From positions 124,001-188,000 of the forward strand of contig NZ_RJUB01000156.1 in NCBI RefSeq assembly GCF_024343615.1: 64,000 nucleotides of DNA, written 5' to 3'. The notes under the pieces are model-generated. The model made no database searches. It was not told the DNA's origin and worked only from the letters and a program-made list of their open reading frames with translations. A program made the position numbers and the translations under genes. Shown here one piece after another: positions 53,598 through 62,860 of this stretch. Every line of letters begins with the position of its first letter. Position 1 is the first letter of the stretch. This DNA comes from Ferruginibacter sp. HRS2-29. GTDB lineage: Bacteria > Bacteroidota > Bacteroidia > Chitinophagales > Chitinophagaceae.

Positions 53598-53675
53598 AAA
53601 TTAAAGATTAAAAATTAACAGGACTTGACCCTTGAAGATATTTCGAAGGTTCGATTCCTTAATTTTTAATTAACC
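53591..53675. repeat. Intergenic inverted repeats of the ATTAAAA family
   Basis: 53591-53622 (GAATTAAAAATTAAAGATTA and on) faces 53657-53675 (CCTTAATTTTTAATTAACC). It separates the convergent patatin and DAG kinase genes and may help end transcription. Confidence 0.6.
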
Positions 53676-53678
53676 ATT

Positions 53679-54578
53679 TTACGGCTGTAGTAGGTTGAAT
53701 GCTTTTTCAATAATCTTTATTTCGAAACTTTCTGCAGTATTGGCCGGGTCGCCATCTATGTGCAGCGGAGCCTGCTCAGGGTTTTGAATAGTTACGGCCC
53801 TGGCCTGGTAGTAATAAATATCTTTGGCGCTGTATTTTTTTTGATGTGCACCATCTACCTGTCCGGCTGTTACCTGTTTGGCGATGGCGTATAAAAGTTT
53901 CATCTTACTCATCTTGCTCACTACAACAATATCCAGCAAACCATCGCTGATGCTGGCTTTTGGGGCGATTGTGACATTGTTTCCAAACTGGTTGCTATTG
54001 GCTATACTGATGAAAAAAGCCTCTGTGGTTACCGTCATATCATTGATCTGCAAAATGAAATTATAGGTTTTTGCATGGATGAAGTTTTTGATCGTTTGTT
54101 TGATATAAGTGATGAGGCCGCGTTTTTTCTGCTTCGCAAAATCATGGGCCACTTGCGCATCAAAGCCCAGGCCGCAAAGCATGCAGCTGAAATTTCCATT
54201 GATATAAAAGCTGTCGATAGGGGCAGCATTGCCTTTGAAAATAATATCCAATGCTTTATCGGGACTACGTTTTATGCCCGCTGCAAGAGCGAGTCCGTTA
54301 CCTGAGCCCATAGGGACGATGCCGATGTTTACTGCAGTGCCTTGCAGGGTTGCCGCAATCTGGTTCACAGTTCCATCGCCGCCACAAACAATTACATCGG
54401 TTATTTTTTCTGTAGCGATCTTTTCCAGAAGATAATCGTATCTGCCTTCGGCGTTTGTGTGTAGTATTTCAAACGGGATGTTTTTTTTGTCGGTCCGCCT
54501 TTTGATGAGCGCCAACAATTCGTCCTTATTTTTTGTACCGGAGATGGGGTTGATGAAATAGACAAATTTCCTCTGCAT
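53679..54578 (-). CDS. Diacylglycerol/lipid kinase family protein
   Basis: 299 residues. Nucleotide-binding CGGDGTVNQIAA (G66-T70), NPISGT at residues 10-15 and PMGSGNGLALAAG near 108-120 define the DagK/YegS/sphingosine kinase family. It phosphorylates diacylglycerol or a related lipid with ATP at the inner membrane. The C-terminal HIDGDP segment is also conserved. Single unit between two repeat gaps. Confidence 0.93.
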   Translation of the reverse strand: MQRKFVYFINPISGTKNKDELLALIKRRTDKKNIPFEILHTNAEGRYDYLLEKIATEKITDVIVCGGDGTVNQIAATLQGTAVNIGIVPMGSGNGLALAAGIKRSPDKALDIIFKGNAAPIDSFYINGNFSCMLCGLGFDAQVAHDFAKQKKRGLITYIKQTIKNFIHAKTYNFILQINDMTVTTEAFFISIANSNQFGNNVTIAPKASISDGLLDIVVVSKMSKMKLLYAIAKQVTAGQVDGAHQKKYSAKDIYYYQARAVTIQNPEQAPLHIDGDPANTAESFEIKIIEKAFNLLQP

Positions 54579-54608
54579 GTAAGGGCGCTTTACTGAGCAT
54601 GCAATTTA

Positions 54609-54756
54609 GTGAATAGTGAATGGTCAATGGTGAAAGCTTTGTACTATTTTATTAAGTAAAACGTCATGATATCCGCATCTTAAAACTACTGAGATAAAAA
54701 ATGCTCTGAAAATAGCAAACCTTCGAAGGTTTCACCATTGACCATTCACCATTCAC
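54609..54756. repeat. Intergenic inverted repeats of the GTGAATG family
   Basis: 29-base arms at 54609-54637 and 54728-54756 pair at 27 positions (units GTGAATA, GTGAATG, GTCAATG, GTGAAAG). It lies between two minus-strand genes, ending five bases from the fabH stop codon. The 90 bases between the arms show no gene. Confidence 0.85.
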
Positions 54757-54760
54757 TTCC

Positions 54761-55810
54761 CTACCATCGCAGTAAAGCGCTTCCCCAGGTAAACCCGCTT
54801 CCGAAAGCGGCCAGGCAAACCAGATCTCCTTCTTTCACTTTTCCCTGCTCCCATGCTTCGCACAATGCTATCGGTATGGATGCGGCCGTGGTGTTGCCAT
54901 AACGTTCGATATTGTTGTAAACCTGGCTATCGGTCAGTTGCAGCTTTTGTTGTACATATTGCGCAATGCGCAGATTGGCCTGATGCGGGATCAACAGGTG
55001 GAGATCAGACGCCTTGAGGTTATTTTTTTCCAAAGCTTCGACGATCACTTCCGGGAATTTGACGATCGCTTTTTTGAATACCGCGGGCCCATCCATGTTG
55101 GGAAAGTTCTGTGCTTTATCGATCATCTCGTGGCTCATAAACATTTCGCCGATAGGCGCATCCGCAAAATCGGCCACAGGCTCCGGCACCCAATGATTGC
55201 CGTGCGTACCCGGGTTGAACATCGCCAGTATTTCGGCGCTTTCTCCATCGCTGTGCAGGTGTGTGCTGAGTATTCCCTGGTTTTCTTTTTCGGTTGGCTG
55301 CAATACCACAGCGCCGGCGCCATCTCCAAAGATCACGGATACATTTCTGCCGCGGGTACTGAAGTCGAGCCCGAAAGAATGTTTTTCGCTGGCCACCAGT
55401 AAAATGTTTTTATACATGCCGGTCTTGATAAACTGATCGGCTATCGATAAGGCATACACGAAACCGCTGCATTGGTTGCGTACATCCAGCGCACCTATCT
55501 CCTTTATCTTCATTGCACGCTGCAGCAGCACGCCACATCCCGGAAAATAATAATCAGGGCTGATGGTAGCAAAAATGATAAAATCTACATCGTCTTTTGT
55601 GATGCCCGCCCGCTCAATCGCGATCTTCGCGGCTTCCACACCCATGGTAGTAGTGGTTTCATCGGTGCGATGTGCATATCGGCGCTCTTTGATGCCTGTT
55701 CGTTCCTGTATCCACTCGTCGGAAGTATCCATGTATTTCAGGAGGTCGTTGTTGGTAACAACATTGGAAGGGACGTAATAGCCGATCCCGGCAATTCTTG
55801 TTTGTGGCAT
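54761..55810 (-). CDS. 3-oxoacyl-ACP synthase III (FabH family)
   Basis: 349 residues from the ATG at 55810 (MPQTRIAGIGYYVPSNVVTN); an earlier in-frame start at 55921 would read through repeat sequence. Catalytic triad candidates: C114 in NQCSGFVYAL, H in IPHQANLRI and N in GNTTAASIP. It condenses acyl-CoA with malonyl-ACP to start fatty-acid synthesis. The length is slightly above that of a plain FabH; some paralogs act in secondary lipid synthesis, and as no fab genes are adjacent the main FabH may be elsewhere. Confidence 0.92.
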   Translation of the reverse strand: MPQTRIAGIGYYVPSNVVTNNDLLKYMDTSDEWIQERTGIKERRYAHRTDETTTTMGVEAAKIAIERAGITKDDVDFIIFATISPDYYFPGCGVLLQRAMKIKEIGALDVRNQCSGFVYALSIADQFIKTGMYKNILLVASEKHSFGLDFSTRGRNVSVIFGDGAGAVVLQPTEKENQGILSTHLHSDGESAEILAMFNPGTHGNHWVPEPVADFADAPIGEMFMSHEMIDKAQNFPNMDGPAVFKKAIVKFPEVIVEALEKNNLKASDLHLLIPHQANLRIAQYVQQKLQLTDSQVYNNIERYGNTTAASIPIALCEAWEQGKVKEGDLVCLAAFGSGFTWGSALLRW

Positions 55811-55850
55811 ATCCAATCGATTTATATCCACAAAATAAACAATAAACAAC

Positions 55851-55981
55851 GGATATAGTGTAATGGATAATGTTATAATGGATAATGGATAATGCTTTCG
55901 GCTTAAAGATGTAACTGTCACTGAGACTCACTTTAAGCCGAAAGCATTATCCATTCATTAGTTATCCATTATCCATTATTT
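55851..55981. repeat. Intergenic inverted repeats of the ATAATGG family
   Basis: 55861-55908 (TAATGGATAATG units, then CTTTCGGCTTAAAG) faces 55931-55981, with about nine in ten bases paired. The innermost GCTTTCGGCTTAAAG pairs perfectly (22-base loop), while the outer parts are tandem ATAATGG units that vary between arms. The unit is the complement of the CCATTAT array at 1821-1869. Confidence 0.85.
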
Positions 55982-56788
55982 ATATCCATGCCAGATCTTA
56001 TTGGTGATGTCAAACAACCAGAAGATATCGTTGGCATAGCTGAAGCAAAGCATATTTTCTGCAGGTGCATCTTCCGGCAGCTTCGAACTTTTGGTCATAT
56101 AGCCTGTTTTGGAATCGTAAAAATCGATCGTTTTTTCTGTGACATTCAGCAAGGCAAATTCAGCTTTTGGAATGCCTGTATAGATAACGGTCGTATAATT
56201 TACGTCTTCAGGTGTTGTGTCCGAGTCGTATAATGCGCCCCAGACATCCGCTTCACTTTCATTTTTAGCATTTACATACAGCCTTATTTTTTTAGCCTCA
56301 TCAAATTTGCTGGCATTGTAAGCGATCACCCACTGGCCTTTGAGAAAATAAACGTAGTTATTTTTTGCATCGAAAGAGCCAACGCTATGCACATCCGGCT
56401 GATTCATGTATTCCACATCGTGTGTAAGACCGGTAGGGATGCCATATTTGTCGAGTGTGTAAGTGGCCCAGCCATAATCGTTGTATCCGTTGGCAGAAAA
56501 AGTTTTGAGTTTTGGATTGTACCAAAAACCCCTGATATCGAAGTCCGTTTTCAGGTTCGGTGGAGAAACAAGGTTTCCTTTCGGGTCAAAAATGCCCATG
56601 GAATAAGAAGCGTTGCCCGATTTAGGCGCATAATATCTTTTCAGGATCGGGTGCCAGGCAATGGAAGATGCCCTCGCCCCTGGATCGGTAGGCATTTGGA
56701 GGATCATCGTTTCCTGGAGGGAGGCTTTCTGGGCCGATGACGACAGCGAAGCCGCCGCCAGCAGGCATACTACAAATAATTTCTTCAT
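55976..56788 (-). CDS. Exported protein of unknown function (beta-rich)
   Basis: 270 residues. Signal peptide MKKLFVVCLLAAASLSSSAQ. The remainder is beta-rich with WD/YD-type repeats (SIAWHPILKRYYAPKSG, FWYNPKLKTFSANGYNDYGW, NNYVYFLKGQWVIAYN, ISFANDIFWLF-like SYANDIFWLFD), suggesting a small propeller-like fold. No catalytic motif recognised. Probably periplasmic. The stop codon lies in the edge of a repeat arm. Confidence 0.85.
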   Translation of the reverse strand: MKKLFVVCLLAAASLSSSAQKASLQETMILQMPTDPGARASSIAWHPILKRYYAPKSGNASYSMGIFDPKGNLVSPPNLKTDFDIRGFWYNPKLKTFSANGYNDYGWATYTLDKYGIPTGLTHDVEYMNQPDVHSVGSFDAKNNYVYFLKGQWVIAYNASKFDEAKKIRLYVNAKNESEADVWGALYDSDTTPEDVNYTTVIYTGIPKAEFALLNVTEKTIDFYDSKTGYMTKSSKLPEDAPAENMLCFSYANDIFWLFDITNKIWHGYK

Positions 56789-56853
56789 GACTTTTTAGTT
56801 TTGTTAAAAGTATAACCCAGACCCCATAATTCAAATACCTGCCATTGGGTATT

Positions 56854-57777
56854 TTATAAAACGTGCGCCAAAGAGCCTGTCAGTTCCATCAGCATCGCGA
56901 CGCCGATGTGCACCAATATTCCGCCCCATACATTTTTGGTGTGATAACTGATGATGCCCAGCAGCATGCCGCCCCAGAAACTGCTGATCGCTTCGCCCAT
57001 GGGCTTGCCAAAATGAATGCAACAATAAAAACAGGCCGCCGGAATGATGCAGCGCATTCCGCAGATGCGGATGAAAGTGACGATCAGGAATCCCCTGAAA
57101 AAGAATTCGATGCTGATGAAATCAAATGCGTAGCTCAGCTCGAAAAGCAGGTAGCGCAAAGGTTTGAAAGGAATATCCAGCGGGGCTATCACCTGGGCCC
57201 GGGGATAAGTATGTAAAAAAGAAGGTTGTGTGCCGGCTATTACAATCAACGGAAGCATGAGGGCTATTAAAAGCAGGTATGCCTTACTGTTAGTAAGCCC
57301 TTTTATGCTGTAAACATTCGCCATTTTATTTCGCAACGCAATAAAGCAGACTATGAGTATGACGAAAACCGCACGTATCAGCCAGTTGGTGCACTTAAGC
57401 CAGAACAACAATTCATCACCTTGAAAAATTTTTTTAACCAGGGGAATATGTAATGTAAAATTAACCCGCAAGGCAAAAATAGCCGGGGCAAATAGCAGCA
57501 TCAGGAGCAGCCATTTGTTTTTCAGGTAGCCGTTACCGTTATAAAACAATCCCTGTAAAAAATAAGCTGCCGCAAAGGGGAGCGAATACAACAGGTAAGA
57601 GGAGATGAAATCATTTTGCCATTGATTGCCTGAACCGTAGAACTTTGGCAGTCGGCCATAATAATTCAACCATATCAATCCGGCCATCATGGCCAGTATC
57701 GTCAGCAGGTAAAGCCATTTCAGGCCTTTGGCAAACGAACGGATATATTTAAAGACGACAGAAAAATCTTCCTTCAT
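56854..57777 (-). CDS. CPBP/CAAX-type intramembrane endopeptidase
   Basis: 307 residues, about eight helices. Motif 1 IEFFFRG (near residue 228) is a variant of EExxxR with the first glutamate replaced by isoleucine. Motif 2 is CFYCCIHFGKP with its histidine, and motif 3 GILVHIGVAM. These place it in the CPBP (Abi/CAAX protease) family; the altered first motif makes activity less certain. Role unknown; family members process peptides or prenylated proteins in the membrane. It is 24 bases downstream of obgE on the same strand. Confidence 0.85.
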   Translation of the reverse strand: MKEDFSVVFKYIRSFAKGLKWLYLLTILAMMAGLIWLNYYGRLPKFYGSGNQWQNDFISSYLLYSLPFAAAYFLQGLFYNGNGYLKNKWLLLMLLFAPAIFALRVNFTLHIPLVKKIFQGDELLFWLKCTNWLIRAVFVILIVCFIALRNKMANVYSIKGLTNSKAYLLLIALMLPLIVIAGTQPSFLHTYPRAQVIAPLDIPFKPLRYLLFELSYAFDFISIEFFFRGFLIVTFIRICGMRCIIPAACFYCCIHFGKPMGEAISSFWGGMLLGIISYHTKNVWGGILVHIGVAMLMELTGSLAHVL

Positions 57778-57801
57778 TTTAAATATATCATAGGGTGATG
57801 G

Positions 57802-58803
57802 TTACGCGATGGCCGTATTGAGTGTGTTCCACAAAATATCTTTAAGCTGGGGCAGGCCGCTTCCGGTTACGGATGAAATGAAAATATGAGGAATATGTTT
57901 CGGCAGTTCCTGCTCGATCGCTTCTTTCAGCTCGTCATCCAACATATCCGATTTGCTGATAGCGATCACGAAATCTTTTTGAAGCATATCGGGATTGTAT
58001 TGTTCCAGTTCGCTTTTGAGAATCTCAAACTCGGCAGCATGATCTTTACTGTCAGCCGGGATGAGGAATAACAAGATGGAGTTGCGTTCTATATGTCGCA
58101 GGAAACGATGCCCGAGGCCTTTTCCTTCGGCGGCGCCTTCGATGATGCCCGGCAGATCGGCGATGCAAAAACTTTTGCCATCCCTGTAGTCCACCATGCC
58201 AAGCTGGGGAACCAGTGTTGTAAATGCGTAATCGGCGATCTTTGGTTTGGCTGCGGTAATGCTGCTCAGCAAAGTGGATTTTCCTGCGTTGGGAAAACCA
58301 ACCAGTCCTACATCGGCCAATACTTTGAGTTCGAGTACCTTGATGCCTTCTACCCCTTCTTCCCCAGGCTGGGCATATTCGGGAGCCTGGTTGGTAGCCG
58401 ATTTGAAGTTACTGTTTCCAAGTCCGCCACGGCCACCTTTGAGCCAGATGATCTCCTCGCCGTCGTGCAGGATCTCGGCTTCTTTCTCTCCTGTTTCTTC
58501 ATCGCGGGCAATGGTGCCCAACGGAACTTCAATGACAATATCTTTTCCGTTCTTTCCGCTGGAATGGTTCCCTGCGCCATTGCCACCATCTTCGGCCAAT
58601 ACGTTTTTGTAATAACGGAGGTGAAGCAAGGTCCAGAGCTGGGCGTTGCCTTTTAATATGATATGTGCGCCACGGCCACCATCGCCCCCATCGGGACCGC
58701 CATGTGCAGTAAGTTTATTGCGTAAAAAATGTTTGCTGCCGGCGCCACCATGGCCTGTACGGCAAAAAATCTTGATCTGGTCTACAAAATTTGATCTTTC
58801 CAT
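57802..58803 (-). CDS. obgE: GTPase ObgE/CgtA
   Basis: 333 residues. The glycine-rich Obg domain occupies about 1-158 ([18 protein letters not shown]). The G domain follows: P-loop GFPNAGKST (169-177), switch DLPGIIEGA, and SKSD-type base motif (AISKSDML). It binds ribosomal large-subunit precursors and couples growth to GTP level. The C-terminal OCT extension is absent, as in many Bacteroidota. GAACTTTG at 58809-58816 (minus strand) is a near -7 box just before the start. Confidence 0.96.
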   Translation of the reverse strand: MERSNFVDQIKIFCRTGHGGAGSKHFLRNKLTAHGGPDGGDGGRGAHIILKGNAQLWTLLHLRYYKNVLAEDGGNGAGNHSSGKNGKDIVIEVPLGTIARDEETGEKEAEILHDGEEIIWLKGGRGGLGNSNFKSATNQAPEYAQPGEEGVEGIKVLELKVLADVGLVGFPNAGKSTLLSSITAAKPKIADYAFTTLVPQLGMVDYRDGKSFCIADLPGIIEGAAEGKGLGHRFLRHIERNSILLFLIPADSKDHAAEFEILKSELEQYNPDMLQKDFVIAISKSDMLDDELKEAIEQELPKHIPHIFISSVTGSGLPQLKDILWNTLNTAIA

Positions 58804-58881
58804 TGGCGCAAAGTTCTGTTTTTTTATCCATAAGCCGGTCTCGCATCGCTAATTTAAAATGGCAGGGTTTTCGCACTGCTG

Positions 58882-58889
58882 TATTTTTG
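58882..58889 (+). promoter_or_regulatory. -7 box of the DUF6970-like lipoprotein gene
   Basis: TATTTTTG, exact TAnnTTTG, 17 bases before the ATG at 58906. Confidence 0.5.
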
Positions 58890-58905
58890 CACTTAAACTC
58901 AACCG

Positions 58906-59334
58906 ATGAAAATAGTTACGTTCATAGCCACGGTTATCATTCTGGTAAGTTGCGCCACCCAAAAAACTGCGGAATCTCCCATAAAAAATGCCGATACTAC
59001 TCTGATAGCCAGAGATACGGCTATTTTGCCTGCACCCGACGAAAAAATGGGCAACGATAGCATCCCGGCCTGCATCAGCAAAATGATAGCCGGTTTTACA
59101 GCAGTTCCCGTTGGCAATCCGCCGCGGAAAATATGGAGCTATACGTACCAAAACCGCACTGTATACTATGTACAACCTGAATGTTGCGATCAATTCAGCG
59201 ACCTCTACGATGCCGGCTGCACGTTACTTGGCCACCCGGATGGCGGATTTTGGGGCAGGGGCGATGGCAATTTTCCCGATTTTACAAAGGAAAGAAGCAA
59301 CGAAAAACTGGTCTGGCAAGATAAACGCAAATAG
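58906..59334 (+). CDS. Lipoprotein with DUF6970-like domain
   Basis: 142 residues. Lipobox VILVSC at residues 11-16 gives a lipid-anchored protein. The conserved part runs CISKMIAGFTAVPVGNPPRK ... WSYTYQNRTVYYVQPECCDQFSDLYDAGC ... HPDGGFWGRGDG, a small domain seen in other Bacteroidota lipoproteins and known to me only as an unknown-function family. Cysteine pairs (CC, C) may form disulfides. It is a monocistronic unit convergent with the amidohydrolase. Confidence 0.82.
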   Translation: MKIVTFIATVIILVSCATQKTAESPIKNADTTLIARDTAILPAPDEKMGNDSIPACISKMIAGFTAVPVGNPPRKIWSYTYQNRTVYYVQPECCDQFSDLYDAGCTLLGHPDGGFWGRGDGNFPDFTKERSNEKLVWQDKRK

Positions 59335-59413
59335 CTTTAGTCAACCGCTTTTCACGATAACAGATCTACTGAAACCCAACAAGCATTGGTTGGCGCATTT
59401 TTCACCAGCGCTC

Positions 59414-61066
59414 TTATTTCTTATAAACCTGCTCTCCATTAATGAAAGTGCGAAGCACATTCGTTTTCAAAATATCTTCCGGCTTGCATTTCATGATGTC
59501 CTTGTCGAGCATGACCAGGTCGGCCCACTTTCCTGCTACCAGGCTGCCTTTTTCTTTTTCTTCAAAAGCTGCTTTTGCCGCCCAAATGGTCATCCCTTTG
59601 AGTGCCTCCTGCCTGCTCAGCGCATTCTCCATCTGGAACCCCCCTTCCGGAAATCCTTTGGCATCCTGCCTTACCACGGCAGCATAAAAAGTTTTGAACG
59701 GGCTGATATCTTCCACCGGAAAATCGGTGCCGAGTGGCATCCATCTATTGGTTTCCAGCAATTGTTTATAGGCATACGCTTCTTTTATCCGCACGGGCCC
59801 AAGCCTTTGCCCGGCCCAGTACATGTCGCTGGTGGTGTGGGTGGGCTGTACAGACGGGATGATACGATGGTCTTTAAAATAATGCATATCGGCTATATCC
59901 ACCACCTGTGCATGTTCTATCCGCCAGCGGCGGTCGTTATTGGCGGGTAATATTTGGCTGTACAATTTCAGGATAGCGCGGTTGCCGCTATCGCCAATGG
60001 CATGGGTGCACAGCTGAAGCCTTGAGTTGAACAATTTGTGCGCTACATCGGCAAAGTGGCCGGTATCGCTCAGCAGGAATCCCTTCAAACCGGGCTTATC
60101 TGTATAATCCTGCAGCAGGCAGGCCCCACGGCTTCCCAATGCCCCATCGGCATATAATTTAAAGCCACCCACGTGCAGCCGGCTGGTGATGTAAGGCCCT
60201 TTCTTTATCCAGCGATCGTAATATTGTGCGCTGTCCGACAGCAAAGCATATACTTTCATTTTCAGCAAACCGTCTTTCTGCGCCGCATCCAGCAGTTCTA
60301 TCGTGTGCTCTCCCACTCCACAGTCGTGCACCCCGGCAAGCCCCTGCGCAAAACAAAGCTGCTGAGCCTGCAGGAAAAACTGTTGCGCCAGGCTATCGGG
60401 TATCTGTGGTATTTTGGTATCTACCAGGTCCATCGCGTTATCTATCAGTATGCCCGTAAGCCGGCCGTTCTTTATTTCGATGCTGCCGCCGGCTACCTTG
60501 GTTTCGGCGGTGATGCCTGCCATGTCCAGCGCTTTTTGATTCACCAGCGCCGCATGCCCGTCTATCCTTTTCAAAAACACCGGCCTGTCGCTGAAAAGGC
60601 TGTCGAGTATCTGCCTGTCCGGAAACTCTTTTACCTCCCAGTCGTTCTGGTCCCATCCGCGGCCATATATCCATTGCACCTGCGAGGTATCGCTGTAAGC
60701 GGCTATCCTATCTACAATGTCGTTGAAAGACCGGGTACCTGTAAGGTCGCATTTCCACATATCGGTGGCAAAGCCGGTAAAGTGGCAGTGGGCATCTATG
60801 AAGCCCGGCAATATCGCTTTGCCCCCGGCATCTACCAGGTTATCGGCTTCGTAGTTTTTCAACACCTCATCGTTGCTGCCTGTGAGCACTATCTTTCCAT
60901 CGGTGATCACAATGGCCTCGGCCGTATCATTGTTGGCGTTGGCGGTATAGATGATGGCGTGATGAATGATGGTATCGGCCTTCTGGCGGAACTTGCAGGA
61001 AGAGATGGCCAGCAATAAAAAACTGCCGGCGAGAAATAATGAACGATGGTGAAATATGGATGACAT
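59414..61066 (-). CDS. YtcJ-type amidohydrolase (lipoprotein)
   Basis: 550 residues. The N-terminus has a lipobox (LLLAISSC), so it is probably anchored in the outer part of the envelope. The metal site begins GFIDAHCHF (about residues 96-104); HAIGDSGNRA, RIEHAQVV and LGTDFPVE supply the later ligands. The YtcJ group hydrolyses formamide-like or N-acyl substrates; the exact substrate is unknown. Single-gene unit, 52 bases from the XRE regulator. Confidence 0.9.
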   Translation of the reverse strand: MSSIFHHRSLFLAGSFLLLAISSCKFRQKADTIIHHAIIYTANANNDTAEAIVITDGKIVLTGSNDEVLKNYEADNLVDAGGKAILPGFIDAHCHFTGFATDMWKCDLTGTRSFNDIVDRIAAYSDTSQVQWIYGRGWDQNDWEVKEFPDRQILDSLFSDRPVFLKRIDGHAALVNQKALDMAGITAETKVAGGSIEIKNGRLTGILIDNAMDLVDTKIPQIPDSLAQQFFLQAQQLCFAQGLAGVHDCGVGEHTIELLDAAQKDGLLKMKVYALLSDSAQYYDRWIKKGPYITSRLHVGGFKLYADGALGSRGACLLQDYTDKPGLKGFLLSDTGHFADVAHKLFNSRLQLCTHAIGDSGNRAILKLYSQILPANNDRRWRIEHAQVVDIADMHYFKDHRIIPSVQPTHTTSDMYWAGQRLGPVRIKEAYAYKQLLETNRWMPLGTDFPVEDISPFKTFYAAVVRQDAKGFPEGGFQMENALSRQEALKGMTIWAAKAAFEEKEKGSLVAGKWADLVMLDKDIMKCKPEDILKTNVLRTFINGEQVYKK

Positions 61067-61118
61067 GGCAACGGTTTTTGGGATGCAATTTAATCAATGG
61101 CGGATGAAGCGATACGCT

Positions 61119-61379
61119 TTATCTTCTTCTGGCATTGATCAGATCGATCGGGTTGGAAAATAACATACCTACATCGATCTGCAGGCAACTGGCGATCTGC
61201 TGTAGCCTGTCGCTGTTAGCAGTTGATTTGTTATTTTCAATATTACTCATCGCTCCTGCGGTAATGCCCAGCTGGCTTGCGAGTAACTGCTGCTTGATGT
61301 TTCGGAGCTCTCTCCATTTTCGTATATTATCCCCCACAGAAACGGGAGCTTTCGCCAGTTTTGTGTTTTTTTTACTCAT
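61119..61379 (-). CDS. Small XRE-type helix-turn-helix regulator
   Basis: 86 residues, a single lambda-repressor-like domain (about 18-72): VGDNIRKWRELRNIKQQLLASQLGITAGAMSNIENNKST. No effector domain. It may control the neighbouring amidohydrolase, which is encoded 52 bases downstream on the same strand, but no operator can be named. The gap 61380-61677 contains no gene or repeat that I recognise. Confidence 0.88.
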   Translation of the reverse strand: MSKKNTKLAKAPVSVGDNIRKWRELRNIKQQLLASQLGITAGAMSNIENNKSTANSDRLQQIASCLQIDVGMLFSNPIDLINARRR

Positions 61380-61677
61380 AGCTGATTAGTTTAAATGCCT
61401 TTCTGTATGATCTTATTTCCAGAACGAAATTAAACCGGCCTGTCGAAAAATACAAGGGAAAAACAACAGCTTTTTGAAAGAAAAATCCCCGGCATTTTTG
61501 TAGATAAGACATCCTTCCGGCGGTATTTTTATACAATGAGTATGGGCAAAAAAATAATATGCAGTAACACTAAAGTTTGTTTAGCGTCAAAATTTTGCAG
61601 CCGGTTTTTTATGATGGAGTTTTGTGGAATCATTGGCCGATGATGTAACAATTTTAAGAAACATTCAAATTTTAAAG

Positions 61678-62172
61678 ATGAAAAAAATAATATTGATCGT
61701 GATGATTATTGCGGGAGCGCAGGCAGGATTTGGCCAGGTTAATAAAAATGCACCAGGTTCAGAAGGGGTACCTAGTTGCCCGCCCGGATTTTGTGCCTAT
61801 TGGCAATACATATTTGAAACATTTAATTTCCACAGACCACGGACTGACTGTAAAACAGGGTTTGGGTTGTGTATAAAAGGCCGCCAGGAAAGCGGTTGCC
61901 GCCCTTGTGCTTCAAAGACTCCTGTAGGAACTAAAATTGAAAATGGAAAAGCCACCTGTATTGCGGAAGTGAAAAATGGCAAGCTGGAGTTGCGTATTCC
62001 TGCAGGTATAAAAACATCTGCAAGTCTGGATGCTTCCGATATGTCTGATTTTACTCTCGATAAAGGCGTGCTGAATGGCATTGTTGACGGAAAATTTAAA
62101 ACTAACCGTGAAGGAACTTACCCGGTTAAACTCATCGAAAATGAGTATGTAGTGCTGATTGACCTTGAATAA
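61678..62172 (+). CDS. Exported cysteine-rich protein of unknown function
   Basis: 164 residues from the ATG at 61678 (signal peptide MKKIILIVMIIAGAQAGFGQ); an upstream in-frame start at 61624 would place 18 residues before it. Residues ~30-75 contain eight cysteines (CPPGFCAYWQ ... DCKTGFGLC ... SGCRPC ... ATC), probably disulfide-bonded. The C-terminal part is beta-rich. No family recognised. A strong terminator follows directly, so it may be transcribed separately from the next gene. Confidence 0.75.
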   Translation: MKKIILIVMIIAGAQAGFGQVNKNAPGSEGVPSCPPGFCAYWQYIFETFNFHRPRTDCKTGFGLCIKGRQESGCRPCASKTPVGTKIENGKATCIAEVKNGKLELRIPAGIKTSASLDASDMSDFTLDKGVLNGIVDGKFKTNREGTYPVKLIENEYVVLIDLE

Positions 62173-62181
62173 ATATAGTAT

Positions 62182-62208
62182 GGCCGCAGTAATTGCTGCG
62201 GCCTTTTT
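62182..62208 (+). terminator. Intrinsic terminator
   Basis: GGCCGCAG (62182-62189) and CTGCGGCC (62196-62203) pair perfectly around TAATTG, followed by T5. It separates the cysteine-rich protein gene from the next gene 20 bases on. Confidence 0.8.
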
Positions 62209-62228
62209 CACCTTTTAATCTACCCGTT

Positions 62229-62834
62229 ATGATTTCAAAAATGAAAATCCTGATAACCATGTGTGCAGTACTTGTAATTTTTTCAGGGTGCATTAAAATG
62301 GCCGTGAAAAAGTATAAGTTAGGCCGTCAGTTTGGAGATATAAAAAAGGAAGAATATCTCCGGCAAATAAGTATAGAAAACGCGGTTGACCCATCGCTGT
62401 TTTTATATCCGGACTCTGCCTCTTATATACCTTTCGGAAGCTCTTCGTCGATTAATCTGTATTACGGCTGTTTTATCAATGATTCGGTATCGATTAAAAA
62501 ATCTGATTTTTTGCTGGATAATCAATCCTGTATTGGCCGCATCAATAAAGAGATCGAAAATATTATTATTTCCAGGCAGATAGATTCTTTCGCAAAAGAT
62601 ACAGGGATCAATCTCTCCCGGCTTAATTTTTTAAGATTGGCGGATGACCAAAAAGTAAAGCTTGTTAATGGAGAAAAGAAACTATCGATAATCCTGATCT
62701 ATATGTATGCTTTCGGTACATATTATAAAGGTCTTTATAAAGAGATAACAGACGTATGTAAAAAGTACGAGCAGTATTGCGATCTGCATATTATCAGCAT
62801 GGATCCAATTTATATTCAACAGATATCAAAATAA
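62229..62834 (+). CDS. Lipoprotein of unknown function
   Basis: 201 residues from the ATG at 62229 (MISKMKILITMC); another in-frame ATG at 62241 is also possible. A lipobox VIFSGC is present about residue 20. The rest is helical and charged, with a late stretch LSIILIYMYAFGTYYKGLYKEITDVCKKYEQYC that may be thioredoxin-like in secondary structure but has no CxxC. It is followed after 26 bases by another exported protein on the same strand, so the two probably form one unit. Confidence 0.7.
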   Translation: MISKMKILITMCAVLVIFSGCIKMAVKKYKLGRQFGDIKKEEYLRQISIENAVDPSLFLYPDSASYIPFGSSSSINLYYGCFINDSVSIKKSDFLLDNQSCIGRINKEIENIIISRQIDSFAKDTGINLSRLNFLRLADDQKVKLVNGEKKLSIILIYMYAFGTYYKGLYKEITDVCKKYEQYCDLHIISMDPIYIQQISK

Positions 62835-62860
62835 CATCTATCATTTTTTAAGCGGGCATC

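Noticed and set aside
59111-59950. 279-codon plus-strand frame
   Set aside because: Overlaps the lipoprotein gene in another frame and then runs antisense to the amidohydrolase.
60173-61018. 281-codon plus-strand frame
   Set aside because: Antisense to the YtcJ-type amidohydrolase, whose catalytic motifs are intact.
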